The notes below the pieces were generated by a model. That model had not been told where the DNA came from. It was given only the letters and a program-made list of their open reading frames with translations, and searched no databases. This document shows, piece by piece, positions 54,822-64,000 of a stretch of DNA of 64,000 nt; the first letter of the stretch is position 1, and each line of letters opens with the position of its first letter. This DNA is from Moritella dasanensis ArB 0140. Lineage in GTDB: Bacteria > Pseudomonadota > Gammaproteobacteria > Enterobacterales > Moritellaceae. The stretch is from NCBI RefSeq assembly GCF_000276805.1, contig NZ_AKXQ01000023.1:18178-82177 (forward strand), given 5' to 3'. The translations under genes and the position numbers were made by a program.

Positions 54822-55838
54822 CTAAAGGGTAGGGTTTGTTATTTGTTGAGTACGTTCAAATACATCTAAACCTTGTTGTTGTAACCAATAAGGTAGATCA
54901 ATCAATACCCAGTTTTCAGACAATTTGTCCCCGTCGCGATAATAAACATCAACAACTTGCATGTTTGCTCTCACTTCGCCACCTGGCATACCTAAAAAAC
55001 CACCTGTCGGTGTATTTGAAAGGTTTGGCCAACCGAAGAAACAAGAGAAACTGCCTTCAGCAAAACGACAAACGTGGCCATTGAATTTTTTGTCTTTTAA
55101 ATTGTTACGGAACGGCAGTTGGTGCTGTTGTTGGTAACGAGGGATCGTATACGATGCGCCGATACCACAAGGGCCATACCATACCATGTCTTTAGACCAG
55201 CTTTTCGCAAGTACTTCTGGTGGGCAGCCCATTGCACCGCTATCGTTAAGCGCTGATAGATCATCAACCATTTTGTTTACTAGCGCTAGGGTAGCAATAC
55301 CTTCGGCTGGATCTGCATCTTCGAATAATAAACCGTCGTGATTACGTGGACCAGGGTATACAAAGTGTTTGCCCGTTGACGGTGGTAGTGGGTAACAACC
55401 AGCTTGATCCATCATACCGAGTAAATCTAAGAACAAACCAGTCTTGGTGATTTTGCCATTTTCTACGCAACTAAATTCAGCGTAGCGAACATTCATAATT
55501 TTGCCTGTTGGGCGCATACCAAGGAATTCAGCATCGAATAACCCCATAAAGTGGCCCATGCTCATCACCCATGTTTCACCTGCAGCGACTTCATTTTCAC
55601 CGGCGATGAAGATATCTTGACGACGTTGCATACGGGTCATCGATTTCATCATTGGTGACCAGAATATGTCAGCTGCTGCTTGTGCGCCTTGCTGTTCACG
55701 GAATGGGTACACACTACGCCATAGGTAGTCTTCTGAAGTATGCGATTTTAGTACTTCTGCTACATTTTCGTGCGTTGCTTTTTCCATTGCATCGAAATAA
55801 TTACGTACTATTTTTTTCGCTTCTTGATATTTAGACAT
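54822..55838 (-). CDS. Tandem SnoaL-like (NTF2-fold) protein
   Basis: The 338-residue protein is built of two consecutive SnoaL/ester-cyclase-like NTF2-fold modules: N-terminal about 5-150 (YFDAMEKATHENVAEVLKSH...GHFMGLFDAEFLGM) and C-terminal about 190-330 (SWSKDMVWYGPCGIG...GMPGGEVRANM). NTF2-fold enzymes of this kind perform cyclisation, isomerisation or hydrolysis of small hydrophobic molecules. Substrate unknown. It is flanked by LacI and MFS genes on the same strand. Confidence 0.72.
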   Translation of the reverse strand: MSKYQEAKKIVRNYFDAMEKATHENVAEVLKSHTSEDYLWRSVYPFREQQGAQAAADIFWSPMMKSMTRMQRRQDIFIAGENEVAAGETWVMSMGHFMGLFDAEFLGMRPTGKIMNVRYAEFSCVENGKITKTGLFLDLLGMMDQAGCYPLPPSTGKHFVYPGPRNHDGLLFEDADPAEGIATLALVNKMVDDLSALNDSGAMGCPPEVLAKSWSKDMVWYGPCGIGASYTIPRYQQQHQLPFRNNLKDKKFNGHVCRFAEGSFSCFFGWPNLSNTPTGGFLGMPGGEVRANMQVVDVYYRDGDKLSENWVLIDLPYWLQQQGLDVFERTQQITNPTL

Positions 55839-55896
55839 TTTATCTCTCTTTTGCTGACGAGCCTGTTTCTTACGGGCTAGAAAAAATAAATCATAT

Positions 55897-55924
55897 TAGC
55901 GACAGGCGAGGTGCCTGCCGCTTA
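55897..55924. repeat. Intra-operon stem-loop
   Basis: AGCGACAGGC-GAGGT-GCCTGCCGCT, a 10-bp stem with one mismatch, between the MFS and SnoaL-like genes. It may process or attenuate the transcript. Confidence 0.5.
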
Positions 55925-55938
55925 AATAAAGGTTGTTA

Positions 55939-57234
55939 CTATGCGGTTGCTTGTTTCAGTGATTTTTCTTTGTAGAAAATACCGCCTTTTAATGTTTCAG
56001 GCAGAGAGAACCACAGTAGACCAGCAATGATCCAGATGATTGGAGAACCCCACATTGCGGTCTCTAGGTCTGAACGTTCTTGGATGTAAACCAATACCAT
56101 TGGCGCCCACATGCCGATGATACGACCACCGTGGAATAAAGCTGCGCCAAAGTTACGCAGATGTGGAGGGAATAATTCAGAGAAATAACCACCCCATACT
56201 GCCGACGCAGATAAGCCGAAGTTGTATATAAGGCCAAGTATCGCTAGCATATTTAGGCTACCAATCATGACGTCGCTTGGTGCAACAAAGAATACTGAAG
56301 CCATGACACCGGCGATGATAAACCCTAGTGCGTTAACTTTACGGCCGTATTTGTCGGCAATAGCGCCCCATACCCATGCGCCGAATAATGAACCAAATGC
56401 AGATATAGAGAAAATGATACCGATGGTCGCGCCATCGAACTCTCTAACCTGTCTTAGATAGGTTGTTACGAATCCACTAAAGAATTGGTAACCATAGAAG
56501 TTAAGGCCGGCAAGTAATAGACATGAAAGCGTTAGTTTGCGGTAAGGTGCACTGAGCATTTCGCCCCAAGAACCTTTTTTCTTTTCTGCTCCAGCATTTT
56601 CTTGTTCAGCGGCTTCTTCTTCACCATATGCGATCACTTTTTTGTCGTTTGGTAAAAGGAAAATCATCAGCGCGGCTGCAACTAATGGTGGAATACCACC
56701 AACCCACATTAGGCTCTGCCAAGGTGCGTCAATACTGGTGATAAATGCCGCGTAGGCACCCATAGCCATTAAGGCAACAGAGAACATACTTGATGCAAAA
56801 GCCGTTAATTTACCACGTACACTGGGGGTAAATAGGCCAATCATCATTGATACTGCGACGGTAAAGTAACCACCGAGTGAAATACCGATAATAAAACGCA
56901 TTAATGCCCACGTCGCGTAATCGGTAAACATCATATTAATAATGGTCGCACCACCATTTAGGGCGGTAATGACAATCAACGTCGACTTTTTGCCAAAGTT
57001 AGATGCAACCCAAGCACAACTTAATGCCCCTATAAGCGCACCAACCGATTGCCAAGTATAAAATTGAGCCGTATCCGCTAAGCTAATGTTGTCATACTCT
57101 TCAACAAGATAGGGACGGACGTAATCAATAATTACAAAGTTATAACAATAAAAAAAGTAACCCACCAAAATGGCAATGTACGCAGCAATACGCTGAGTCA
57201 TTGGCACTTCGCTCATATGTTTCCGTTCAATCAT
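55939..57234 (-). CDS. MFS transporter
   Basis: The 431-residue protein has twelve predicted TM helices. Its GFFxxDR-like loop is changed, and the segment WVASNFGKKSTL fits the loop 2-3 signature. The first half contains RFIIGISLGGYFTVAVSMMIG, and GAIADKYGRKVNALGF lies in the loop 8-9 position. A polar loop between the halves is rich in charge (YGEEEAAEQENAGAEKKKG). It belongs to the sugar/acid-type MFS families; substrate unknown. The start could also be the ATG at 57216, which has GGA near it. It precedes the SnoaL-like gene in the same direction and probably shares its transcript. Confidence 0.85.
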   Translation of the reverse strand: MIERKHMSEVPMTQRIAAYIAILVGYFFYCYNFVIIDYVRPYLVEEYDNISLADTAQFYTWQSVGALIGALSCAWVASNFGKKSTLIVITALNGGATIINMMFTDYATWALMRFIIGISLGGYFTVAVSMMIGLFTPSVRGKLTAFASSMFSVALMAMGAYAAFITSIDAPWQSLMWVGGIPPLVAAALMIFLLPNDKKVIAYGEEEAAEQENAGAEKKKGSWGEMLSAPYRKLTLSCLLLAGLNFYGYQFFSGFVTTYLRQVREFDGATIGIIFSISAFGSLFGAWVWGAIADKYGRKVNALGFIIAGVMASVFFVAPSDVMIGSLNMLAILGLIYNFGLSASAVWGGYFSELFPPHLRNFGAALFHGGRIIGMWAPMVLVYIQERSDLETAMWGSPIIWIIAGLLWFSLPETLKGGIFYKEKSLKQATA

Positions 57235-57523
57235 GACCGATAGACCTCTTTAATAGGGACAGTTAATTATATTTAGGAAGGAAGTCGATTTTCCGTTTTA
57301 ACATCCACTTCGTTCGAATTCGGGTGAATGATAGATTTTTAGGAAAAAAAGAACTGTGATCAACTTCAAAACTAAATGATTACGTACCCATTTGTGTTTT
57401 ATTAGTCATTAATGATTTGTTTTAGTGATGAATATCGCAGTTACTCGGTGTAAATTTCCGTAATACTCATTTTTTGATAAGATGTTGTTACTATTTATTA
57501 ACGCTGTTACTGGGAATATGCAA

Positions 57524-59065
57524 ATGGTTACGTACTCAAGTCTTGCTGTAGTGGTGTGTTATATTATTATTACCTTATTAATAAGTTACTTAGTTAACTT
57601 TCGTTATAATAAAGGTGATGATTTCGCTACAGGGGGACAGCAATTTGGTTGGTTTACAGCCGGCGTTTCCATTTTAGCCACTTATATTAGTGCAATGACG
57701 TTTATTGGTATGCCTGGTTGGGTGTATAACTCGGGCATGGAAGCGATGAGTGTCCATTTAAACTATCCCATCGTCATATTCTTTACCGTTACTTTCTTTG
57801 TTCCGGTCTTTTACAAACTTAAATTAACATCAATTTATGAATACCTTGAACTGCGTTTTGGGATCTATGCTCGAACCATCAATTCGCTCGTATTTCTTGT
57901 TGTTCAATGTATCTCTGCAGGTATCATCTTATATGCGGTAGCACTCATACTTGTGCAAGTGATACCGATATCGATCTCTGAAGCCATTATTTATATCAGC
58001 TTATTTACAGCGCTATATACGTGTATTGGCGGTATATCGACGGTGATATGGACCGATATGCTGCAATCTATTGTGCTGGTGATCGGCAGTGTTGCCATTT
58101 TTTGTATACTACTCATGGATATAAATACCAAAGAATACTTGTCGCCAGATAATCTGACTATTATCAATACCAGCTTTGATCTTGGAGTGGATACGACGCT
58201 ATGGGCGGGCGTTGTCGCGGTGAGTTTCTTACACCTGAGTGTCTATGGTACTAACCAGTTAATTATACAAAGAACGTTAGCGACCAAAAACGTTGAACAT
58301 GCGCAAAAATCAATGTTGTTGTGTGGCTATAGTGCTTTCTTTATATACCTATTTTTCTCTGTGTTAGGTGTGTTGCTGAGTATTTATTATCAAAACCAAC
58401 ATTTTGATAATAGTAATGAAGTCATTCTTGATTTTGTTTTTAATCATACTAACCCAATTGTTATTGGGCTGGTTATTTCGGCATTAGCAGCGGCAGCAAT
58501 GTCGACATTAGATTCAACTTATAACTCAATGGCAACTGTTGCTACCTTTGATATTTATAAACGCTTTGTGTGTAAAAATGGTTCACAGCGTCATTATGAT
58601 TCTGTAGCAAGGAAAATGAGTCTGGTAGCCGCAGCAGCGGTTGTTATCCCGGCATTATTCGCCATATCGAATGAATCGGTGCTGAAAACAATTGCAAGTT
58701 TGACGTCGATTTTTGTTGGTATTCGATTGGGGTCATTTGTACTCGGGCTGTTCTTTCACAAGGCCAATGAAAAAGGGGTCATCGTCGGTAGTATTCTCAG
58801 TATCGTGGCGGTGTTCATTGCACGCTATGCCGATATATCGTGGCCATGGTTTGCCCCGATTGGCACCTTGGTATTCTTATTCTTTGGTGTGTTGACGAGT
58901 CGCTTCTATGGCAGTAATTCTATCGAGCAACAAGACTTCATTAAAAATCAAGCCGCCCTTTTTTCTAAACCTAAAGCGAGTCATTACGGCCTATTTGTTT
59001 TTGGCGCAATGACCATCGTTGCCTGTCTGTTTATACCTGATTGGCTCTTTGCTGTACTTTCATAA
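57524..59065 (+). CDS. Sodium:solute symporter family protein
   Basis: The protein, about 513 residues, has 13 TM helices. Family segments are GDDFATGGQQFGWFTAGVSILATYISAMTFIG (read in parts; typical SSS start), SAGIILYAVALIL and LVISALAAAAMSTLDSTYNSMAT with the Na+-site Ser/Asp. It couples Na+ influx to uptake of an organic solute. The start at 57524 (MVTYSSLAVV) with GGGA 8 bases upstream is preferred; ATGs at 57482 and 57518 would extend it. It is divergent from the MFS gene and may belong to the same uptake or catabolic locus. Substrate unknown. Confidence 0.82.
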   Translation: MVTYSSLAVVVCYIIITLLISYLVNFRYNKGDDFATGGQQFGWFTAGVSILATYISAMTFIGMPGWVYNSGMEAMSVHLNYPIVIFFTVTFFVPVFYKLKLTSIYEYLELRFGIYARTINSLVFLVVQCISAGIILYAVALILVQVIPISISEAIIYISLFTALYTCIGGISTVIWTDMLQSIVLVIGSVAIFCILLMDINTKEYLSPDNLTIINTSFDLGVDTTLWAGVVAVSFLHLSVYGTNQLIIQRTLATKNVEHAQKSMLLCGYSAFFIYLFFSVLGVLLSIYYQNQHFDNSNEVILDFVFNHTNPIVIGLVISALAAAAMSTLDSTYNSMATVATFDIYKRFVCKNGSQRHYDSVARKMSLVAAAAVVIPALFAISNESVLKTIASLTSIFVGIRLGSFVLGLFFHKANEKGVIVGSILSIVAVFIARYADISWPWFAPIGTLVFLFFGVLTSRFYGSNSIEQQDFIKNQAALFSKPKASHYGLFVFGAMTIVACLFIPDWLFAVLS

Positions 59066-59105
59066 CATGAACAAAAATGTCTATAGCATGAACAAATGTC
59101 TATGG
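59066..59105. repeat. Direct repeat after symporter stop codon
   Basis: CATGAACAAAAATGTCTATAG (59066-59086, read in parts) is followed by CATGAACAAATGTCTATGG (59087-59105). The array starts at the base after the symporter stop codon. Confidence 0.75.
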
Positions 59106-59128
59106 CATATAGAAAGTGCCTAATGGTG

Positions 59129-60040
59129 TTAACTCAAATGTTGCATAGCATAATCGATAAATACTTTGAGCTTTGTAGGCATGTATTTGGTTTGGGCATA
59201 CTGCAGTGCAATGATCCCCTGATAATTACTTTTAACCGTCCAACCGCAGAGAACCTCGGTTACATCGCCTTTGCGGATCGCTTCCTGCACGACGAAATCG
59301 GGAAAAATACCGATACCTAAGCCATTAATGACACCGTTTAAACGCATCTGAGAATGGTTGACTGCGTAACGGCCTGAAACGGTAACTGTATGGGATTCAT
59401 CACCTTTGATTAAACCCCAGATGTGGTCGGTTTCATTCTCTGCTAAATAAAGGCAATCGTGTTGTGTTAATTGTTCGGGGTGAGAAGGGGTGCCTTTTTC
59501 TTTTAAATAATCAGGGCTTGCACATAATACTAAGCAGGTTTTACCTATCTCTTTTAGCACCAAGTTTTCATCTGGCTTATCCGTTAGCAAAAAGGCGATA
59601 TCGATACCGTGTGCAAAGATATCTATTGGCCCATCAATCGCCCGCAATTTAAGTTGGATCTGCGGATATTGCTTTAAAAACGGGATGACAAAAGGCTGCA
59701 GCACCACATTCAAAAATGCTTCCGGTGCCGCAACCGTTATTGAACCTGCGGCTTGGGTATGTTCGACACTGGATATTTCTACCGCTTGCTTTGCCGCATT
59801 CACCATAGGGACACATTGATCGTAAATCTTCTGCCCCGCGTCGGTAATGATCAGCTTTCTGGTTGTACGCTCAAATAGTTTAATTGATAAAGCTTGCTCA
59901 AGTCGGGTAATGGTTTTGCTCAATGCTGAAGGCGTGACATTTATTTTTTTTGCCGCGGCCGTAAAACTGCCTTCTTGAACAACTAAAGTAAAACTCGCCA
60001 AGTCGGGTAATAAGGCGATTAATTTTTGAGATATCATCAT
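59129..60040 (-). CDS. LysR-family regulator next to kbl-tdh
   Basis: The 303-residue protein has an N-terminal LysR helix-turn-helix (FTLVVQEGSFTAAAKKINVTPSALSKTITRLEQ, read in parts). A substrate-binding domain (about 95-300) follows. It is divergent from kbl-tdh, with about 174 bases between them. LysR regulators usually control the divergent neighbour, so threonine catabolism is the likely target. The inducer is unknown. A target elsewhere cannot be excluded. Confidence 0.85.
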   Translation of the reverse strand: MMISQKLIALLPDLASFTLVVQEGSFTAAAKKINVTPSALSKTITRLEQALSIKLFERTTRKLIITDAGQKIYDQCVPMVNAAKQAVEISSVEHTQAAGSITVAAPEAFLNVVLQPFVIPFLKQYPQIQLKLRAIDGPIDIFAHGIDIAFLLTDKPDENLVLKEIGKTCLVLCASPDYLKEKGTPSHPEQLTQHDCLYLAENETDHIWGLIKGDESHTVTVSGRYAVNHSQMRLNGVINGLGIGIFPDFVVQEAIRKGDVTEVLCGWTVKSNYQGIIALQYAQTKYMPTKLKVFIDYAMQHLS

Positions 60041-60214
60041 TCTATTTGTGCCTGTGTTTCACTAATGTTTTTCCGTATAGAGGGATAATAGTCTTATCTG
60101 CGATCAATTAGAATAGTTTCATAGTATAAATTATTTCATGACTTGTTCGGCTTTTCTTAATAATAAGTAGCTAATAACAAGTTGTTTCAAATAAAGCTAA
60201 AAAGGAATATTTAC

Positions 60215-61408
60215 ATGACTTCTACATTCTACAATCAGATCAGTGAGCAAATCGAAGAAGTAAAAGCGGCAGGTCTGTATAAACAAGAACGCGTTATTAC
60301 TTCAGCTCAAAAAGCGGCTGTGTCTATATCTACTGGTGAAGAAGTTTTAAACTTCTGTGCTAATAACTACTTAGGTTTAGCGAATCACCCAGCACTTATT
60401 GAAGCTGCAAAATCGGGTATGGATACGCATGGCTTTGGTATGGCGTCTGTGCGTTTTATTTGTGGTACTCAAGATTCGCATAAAGAACTTGAGCAGAAGT
60501 TATCAACATTCTTAGGCATGGAAGACACGATCCTTTATACCTCATGTTTTGATGCTAACACTGGACTTTTTGAAACCATTCTTGGTAAAGAAGATGCGAT
60601 TATTTCTGATGCATTAAACCATGCTTCAATTATTGATGGTGTTCGTCTTTGTAAAGCGATGCGCTTCCGTTATGCAAATAATAATATGCAAGAATTAGAA
60701 GCACAGCTAATCGCCGCTACTGAAGCGGGTGCTCGCCATAAGTTAATCGTTACTGATGGTGTATTCTCAATGGATGGCGTTGTTGCCGATTTACCCGGTA
60801 TTTGTGATTTAGCAGATAAATACGGTGCTTTGGTAATGGTAGATGACTCTCACGCTGTTGGCTTTATGGGCGCAAATGGCCGTGGTACCCACGAACATCA
60901 TGATGTGATTGACCGTATCGATATCATTACCGGTACCTTGGGCAAAGCAATGGGCGGCGCTTCAGGTGGTTACACTGCGGGTAAAAAAGAAGTAATCGAT
61001 TGGCTTCGTCAACGTTCGCGTCCTTATTTATTCTCTAATTCAGTTGCACCAGCTATTGTTTCTGCCTCTATTCGTGTGCTTGATTTACTGGCAGAAAGTG
61101 ATGGTCTGCGTGATACTTTATGGGCTAACTCTGCTCACTTCCGTCTACGCATGGAAGCAGCTGGTTTCACGATGGGCGGTGCTGATCACGCGATCATTCC
61201 AATCATGCTTGGCGATGCAAAAGTGGCGGCAGACTTTGCTGAACGCGCACTTGAAAAAGGCATTTATGTAGTTGGGTTCTCTTTCCCTGTGGTACCAAAC
61301 GGTAAAGCGAGAATTCGCACACAGATGTCTGCTGCACATAGCAGAGAAGAACTTGATAACGCGATAGATGTATTCATCCAAGTTGGCAAAGATATAGGTA
61401 TTATATAA
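60215..61408 (+). CDS. kbl: 2-amino-3-ketobutyrate CoA ligase
   Basis: The 397-residue PLP-dependent enzyme is of the alpha-oxoamine synthase family. [13 protein letters not shown] begins the fold. [15 protein letters not shown] holds the PLP-binding Asp and [14 protein letters not shown] the Schiff-base Lys. It cleaves 2-amino-3-ketobutyrate with CoA into glycine and acetyl-CoA, the step after Tdh. The ATG at 60215 follows AAAGGA; an in-frame start at 60182 is rejected. It shares one base with the tdh start (TAATG). Confidence 0.95.
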   Translation: MTSTFYNQISEQIEEVKAAGLYKQERVITSAQKAAVSISTGEEVLNFCANNYLGLANHPALIEAAKSGMDTHGFGMASVRFICGTQDSHKELEQKLSTFLGMEDTILYTSCFDANTGLFETILGKEDAIISDALNHASIIDGVRLCKAMRFRYANNNMQELEAQLIAATEAGARHKLIVTDGVFSMDGVVADLPGICDLADKYGALVMVDDSHAVGFMGANGRGTHEHHDVIDRIDIITGTLGKAMGGASGGYTAGKKEVIDWLRQRSRPYLFSNSVAPAIVSASIRVLDLLAESDGLRDTLWANSAHFRLRMEAAGFTMGGADHAIIPIMLGDAKVAADFAERALEKGIYVVGFSFPVVPNGKARIRTQMSAAHSREELDNAIDVFIQVGKDIGII

Positions 61409-62442
61409 TGAAAATTAAAGCGCTTGCTAAATTAAAACCAGAACAAGGCATCTGGATGACTGAGGTTGATAAACCTGAAGTTGGCCATAATGACATTCTG
61501 ATTAAAATCAAAAAAACAGCTATTTGTGGTACCGACGTTCATATCTTTAATTGGGATGAATGGGCACAGAAAACGATTCCAGTACCTATGGTTGTTGGCC
61601 ATGAGTATGTAGGTGAAATTGTTGGTATGGGCCAAGAAGTACGTGGCTTTGCAATTGGTGACCGAGTATCTGGTGAAGGCCATATTACGTGTGGTCATTG
61701 TCGAAATTGCCGTGCTGGACGTACACATTTATGCCGTAACACTACAGGCGTTGGTGTTAACCGTGAAGGTGCATTTGCTGAATACTTAGTTATCCCTGCA
61801 TTTAACGCATTCAAACTACCAGATGATATTTCTGATGACATGGCAGCAATCTTTGACCCGTTTGGTAACGCTGTACACACCGCATTATCATTCGATGTTG
61901 TTGGTGAAGATGTATTAATCACTGGTGCTGGTCCAATTGGTATTATGGCCGCTGCTGTATGTAAGCACGTTGGTGCACGTAATGTTGTGATCACGGATGT
62001 TAACGAATACCGTCTCGACCTAGCGCGTCAAATGGGCGTAACACGTGCAGTTAACGTAGCAACGGAATCACTTAAAGATGTGATGGACGAGCTTAAAATG
62101 ACAGAAGGCTTCGATGTTGGCCTAGAAATGTCAGGCGTACCATCTGCATTTAGCGATATGCTAGACAAGATAAACCATGGCGGTAAAATTGCTATGCTAG
62201 GTATTCCACCAAGTGACATGAGCATTGAGTGGGGCAATGTTATCTTTAAAGGTTTAGTGATTAAAGGTATCTATGGCCGTGAAATGTTTGAAACATGGTA
62301 CAAAATGGCTGCATTAATTCAGTCAGGCTTAGACCTAACACCAATCATTACGCATCACTTCCCCATTGATCAATTCCAAGAAGGTTTTGATATTATGCGT
62401 TCAGGCATGTCAGGTAAAGTGATCCTGGATTGGGAATGCTAA
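61408..62442 (+). CDS. tdh: L-threonine 3-dehydrogenase
   Basis: The 344-residue zinc-containing MDR dehydrogenase has catalytic zinc Cys in [16 protein letters not shown] and GHEYVGEIV. Structural zinc cysteines lie in [15 protein letters not shown]. The NAD-binding motif is [12 protein letters not shown]. It oxidises L-threonine to 2-amino-3-ketobutyrate with NAD+, which Kbl then cleaves. It is translationally coupled to kbl and followed by a strong terminator. Confidence 0.96.
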   Translation: MKIKALAKLKPEQGIWMTEVDKPEVGHNDILIKIKKTAICGTDVHIFNWDEWAQKTIPVPMVVGHEYVGEIVGMGQEVRGFAIGDRVSGEGHITCGHCRNCRAGRTHLCRNTTGVGVNREGAFAEYLVIPAFNAFKLPDDISDDMAAIFDPFGNAVHTALSFDVVGEDVLITGAGPIGIMAAAVCKHVGARNVVITDVNEYRLDLARQMGVTRAVNVATESLKDVMDELKMTEGFDVGLEMSGVPSAFSDMLDKINHGGKIAMLGIPPSDMSIEWGNVIFKGLVIKGIYGREMFETWYKMAALIQSGLDLTPIITHHFPIDQFQEGFDIMRSGMSGKVILDWEC

Positions 62443-62859
62443 AAAGATAAGATCTTTGAGGGGCGTTAGGCCCCTTTTTTGTTTGTCCTGCAAAGCTGGT
62501 ATGAATGTGATGTATTAATTTATCCCCATCGATTATTCAAAAACGAACAATAAGTTGAATACTTCAGCTGAAAAATAATTGCTATTTTTATTCTTTTACG
62601 TGGTTCATTCTTCGTTTAATGAAGAGATAATCAGTAATAATATAAAAATTTGGTCGGAGGGTTAACTAACTGTGTACAATCTATGCTCATACGTTGAACC
62701 AATGAATACTTAAGGTCAAACGTATGAATACTGGTTAGAATACCAAGCCGTTACTAGAATTAATGGTCTATTACAAGTCACCTATCAATAATGAGTATCA
62801 TAATATTTTAGAGTTATTAAAGCTAATCTCTAAAGTAGTAAGTAAACTGAGTTGTTGAA
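62443..62859. other. Intergenic region after kbl-tdh
   Basis: Apart from the terminator at 62459-62480 I see no gene. AT content rises toward the right. GGAGGG near 62655 is not followed by an open frame of useful length. Confidence 0.5.
62459..62480 (+). terminator. Terminator after kbl-tdh
   Basis: GGGGC-GTTAG-GCCCC followed by TTTTTT. Confidence 0.9.
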
Positions 62860-63648
62860 TCAATATAAAATGCATTTATTTTTTTCTTTATTTATACTAA
62901 GTTCTAGAATACGACCATTAACATTTAGAATGCAGTTATCTTCTAAAAATCTATAATTTCTTATTAAATCAGGCTCATACTGACTATCTGCAATAGAAAA
63001 AATATTAGCGTTAGGGTAGTGACTATAAAAATCTACTGATGTATTAAGTAAATAACTATGTGAACCTACTGTAAATCTATATCCTACATCTCGAACTAGA
63101 AGATGGTTATGCTCATCGTAAGCATAAAAACTATACTCCCATTTTATTAAAAAAATATTAACTCTTAGATTATTGTAATTATGTAATTTCGCCGTAGCTT
63201 TAAAATCTCGCCCAGACGAAAAAGTAAGATTGAAAATCATAAATACCATCAATGAAAGTAAAAAAAATGTTACAATAATCAGCTTAAAAGTTAATAAGTG
63301 GTTGGGTTTTTTCTTTTTTATAGTAGGTGCTAATTCGTCGCTGATAGATATTAATTTCAAATCAACACGGTAACCTTTTTTATGTACTGTTATGACGATG
63401 TCAGAGCTGCCAATAAGGCTAGATAATTTTGCTCTGGTTGTTTTCACTAAGTTATTTAGACTGGCCTCACTAACAATATTACTCCATAAATTATCAAGTA
63501 AAAACTCTCTACTTACACACTCCCCCTTTACATCAATCAAGAATAGAATTAACTCTAATTCCTTTTTTATAAATTCTACTTTTCTATCTTTCTCCCCATG
63601 TTCATTACAAATAAAAGCATTACATTTTTCCTTGTCGATATAAATCAT
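62860..63648 (-). CDS. ToxR/CadC-like membrane-bound transcriptional regulator
   Basis: The 262-residue protein has an N-terminal winged helix of the OmpR/ToxR type (about 20-96): EFIKKELELILFLIDVKGE, LLDNLWSNIVSEASLNNLVK and ITVHKKGYRV. A basic linker, one TM (about 118-142) and a periplasmic domain of about 120 residues follow. Two cysteines near the C-terminus (in EDNCILNV and KNKCILY) could form the disulfide known in ToxR. Such proteins sense periplasmic signals and bind DNA from the membrane. Codons are much more A/T-rich than in the neighbours. Target genes are not adjacent, and the periplasmic domain matches no named family I recognise. Confidence 0.8.
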   Translation of the reverse strand: MIYIDKEKCNAFICNEHGEKDRKVEFIKKELELILFLIDVKGECVSREFLLDNLWSNIVSEASLNNLVKTTRAKLSSLIGSSDIVITVHKKGYRVDLKLISISDELAPTIKKKKPNHLLTFKLIIVTFFLLSLMVFMIFNLTFSSGRDFKATAKLHNYNNLRVNIFLIKWEYSFYAYDEHNHLLVRDVGYRFTVGSHSYLLNTSVDFYSHYPNANIFSIADSQYEPDLIRNYRFLEDNCILNVNGRILELSINKEKNKCILY

Positions 63649-64000
63649 GTAGAACCTACTGCAAATAAATAACTTAGTTTTAAAGTGGTGATTACAAAAA
63701 CGATTTAATTAAACTTTATATACACTTAACATACAAACTTCAATACAAATCATAACATAAAATATTTTTCATGTATTTTTCATTTATTTCACTTACTTTT
63801 ACTTTTTTTACTTATTTAATTTTAAATTTTACATTTAAATCATGTATTTATATGTGTTTTCATACATAGTTAATGAGTCGGGGATATTGGTAACATAGCG
63901 GTTTTATTTAGGGGGTATTAATTAAGTGGTAGATATTTATAAATATAACATTCTAACTAATCAGTAAATTATTATTCATTTAAGTTATAAGTTATAACTT
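63649..64000. other. AT-rich gene-free end of window
   Basis: A very A/T-rich stretch with long T and A runs and no open reading frame of note. It ends with nested TAAGTTATAAGTTATAACTT-type repeats. It contains the promoter of the ToxR-like gene and perhaps the upstream region of a gene outside the window. Confidence 0.5.

Noticed and set aside
62640..62720. Short reading frame after GGAGGG
   Set aside because: The frame ends after four codons; no protein can be supported.

Overview
The window reads as chromosomal DNA of a marine gammaproteobacterium. GC looks moderate to low, around 40% by eye, and most housekeeping proteins (RNase II, HtpG, Adk, HemH, ArgA, AroG, Can, Udp, Kbl/Tdh, the HI1450/YciU-type DUF440 protein) resemble Vibrionaceae, Shewanella or Enterobacteria orthologues. 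A TonB2-type energy-transduction operon led by a DUF3450 protein, a calcium/cation antiporter, NhaA, a bacterial acyl-CoA-binding protein and a CspA-type protein suggest a cold or marine genus such as Moritella or a close relative. That assignment is inference. I see no rRNA, tRNA, CRISPR, transposase or phage genes.

Layout. 0.4-7 kb: an OhrR-type peroxide sensor, lipoproteins, an ionotropic-glutamate-receptor-like channel (minus strand), a PilZ protein and a CpxR/CpxA-like two-component pair. 7-14.6 kb: an iron-uptake block with a Fur-box-preceded TonB-dependent siderophore receptor, then a tightly overlapping operon DUF3450 - long ExbB/TtpC - ExbB2 - ExbD2 - TonB2 - TPR protein. 15-16.7 kb: a small secreted protein translationally coupled to a PKD-repeat lipoprotein. 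16.8-23.1 kb: a fatty acid hydroxylase-family membrane enzyme, a hemerythrin - DUF2249 - NnrS-like membrane protein operon, and a CaCA-family antiporter whose leader looks like a yybP-ykoY (Mn2+) riboswitch. An endo/exonuclease/phosphatase-family protein follows, its stop codon lying inside a (TTAAGGG)n tract. 23.4-27 kb: an envelope operon (beta-barrel, DUF4056 lipoprotein, BamA/TamA-like barrel).

27-52 kb is mostly core metabolism and stress response: udp (CRP site), a GST, an orphan pilin, zwf-pgl, nhaA, can, csp, ACBP, moeA-moeB, folE, rnb, glutathione peroxidase, htpG (clear sigma-32 promoter), adk, hemH, argA (ArgR-like box), the DUF440 gene and aroG. 52.5-64 kb: an RbgA/YlqF GTPase; a LacI regulator, tandem SnoaL-like protein and MFS transporter facing a sodium:solute symporter; a LysR regulator divergent from kbl-tdh (threonine catabolism); and an AT-rich ToxR/CadC-like membrane regulator next to a gene-free AT-rich end.

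Most unusual overall is a recurring pattern of short (7-21 bp), few-copy, partly degenerate tandem repeats at gene edges. They sit just after stop codons or in frame at the very N-termini of exported or membrane proteins, where they build signal-peptide n-regions or linkers. The other leading candidates are the riboswitch-antiporter pair, the glutamate-receptor-like channel with a repeat-built N-terminus, the hemerythrin/DUF2249/NnrS-like triad and the three-gene outer-membrane operon.
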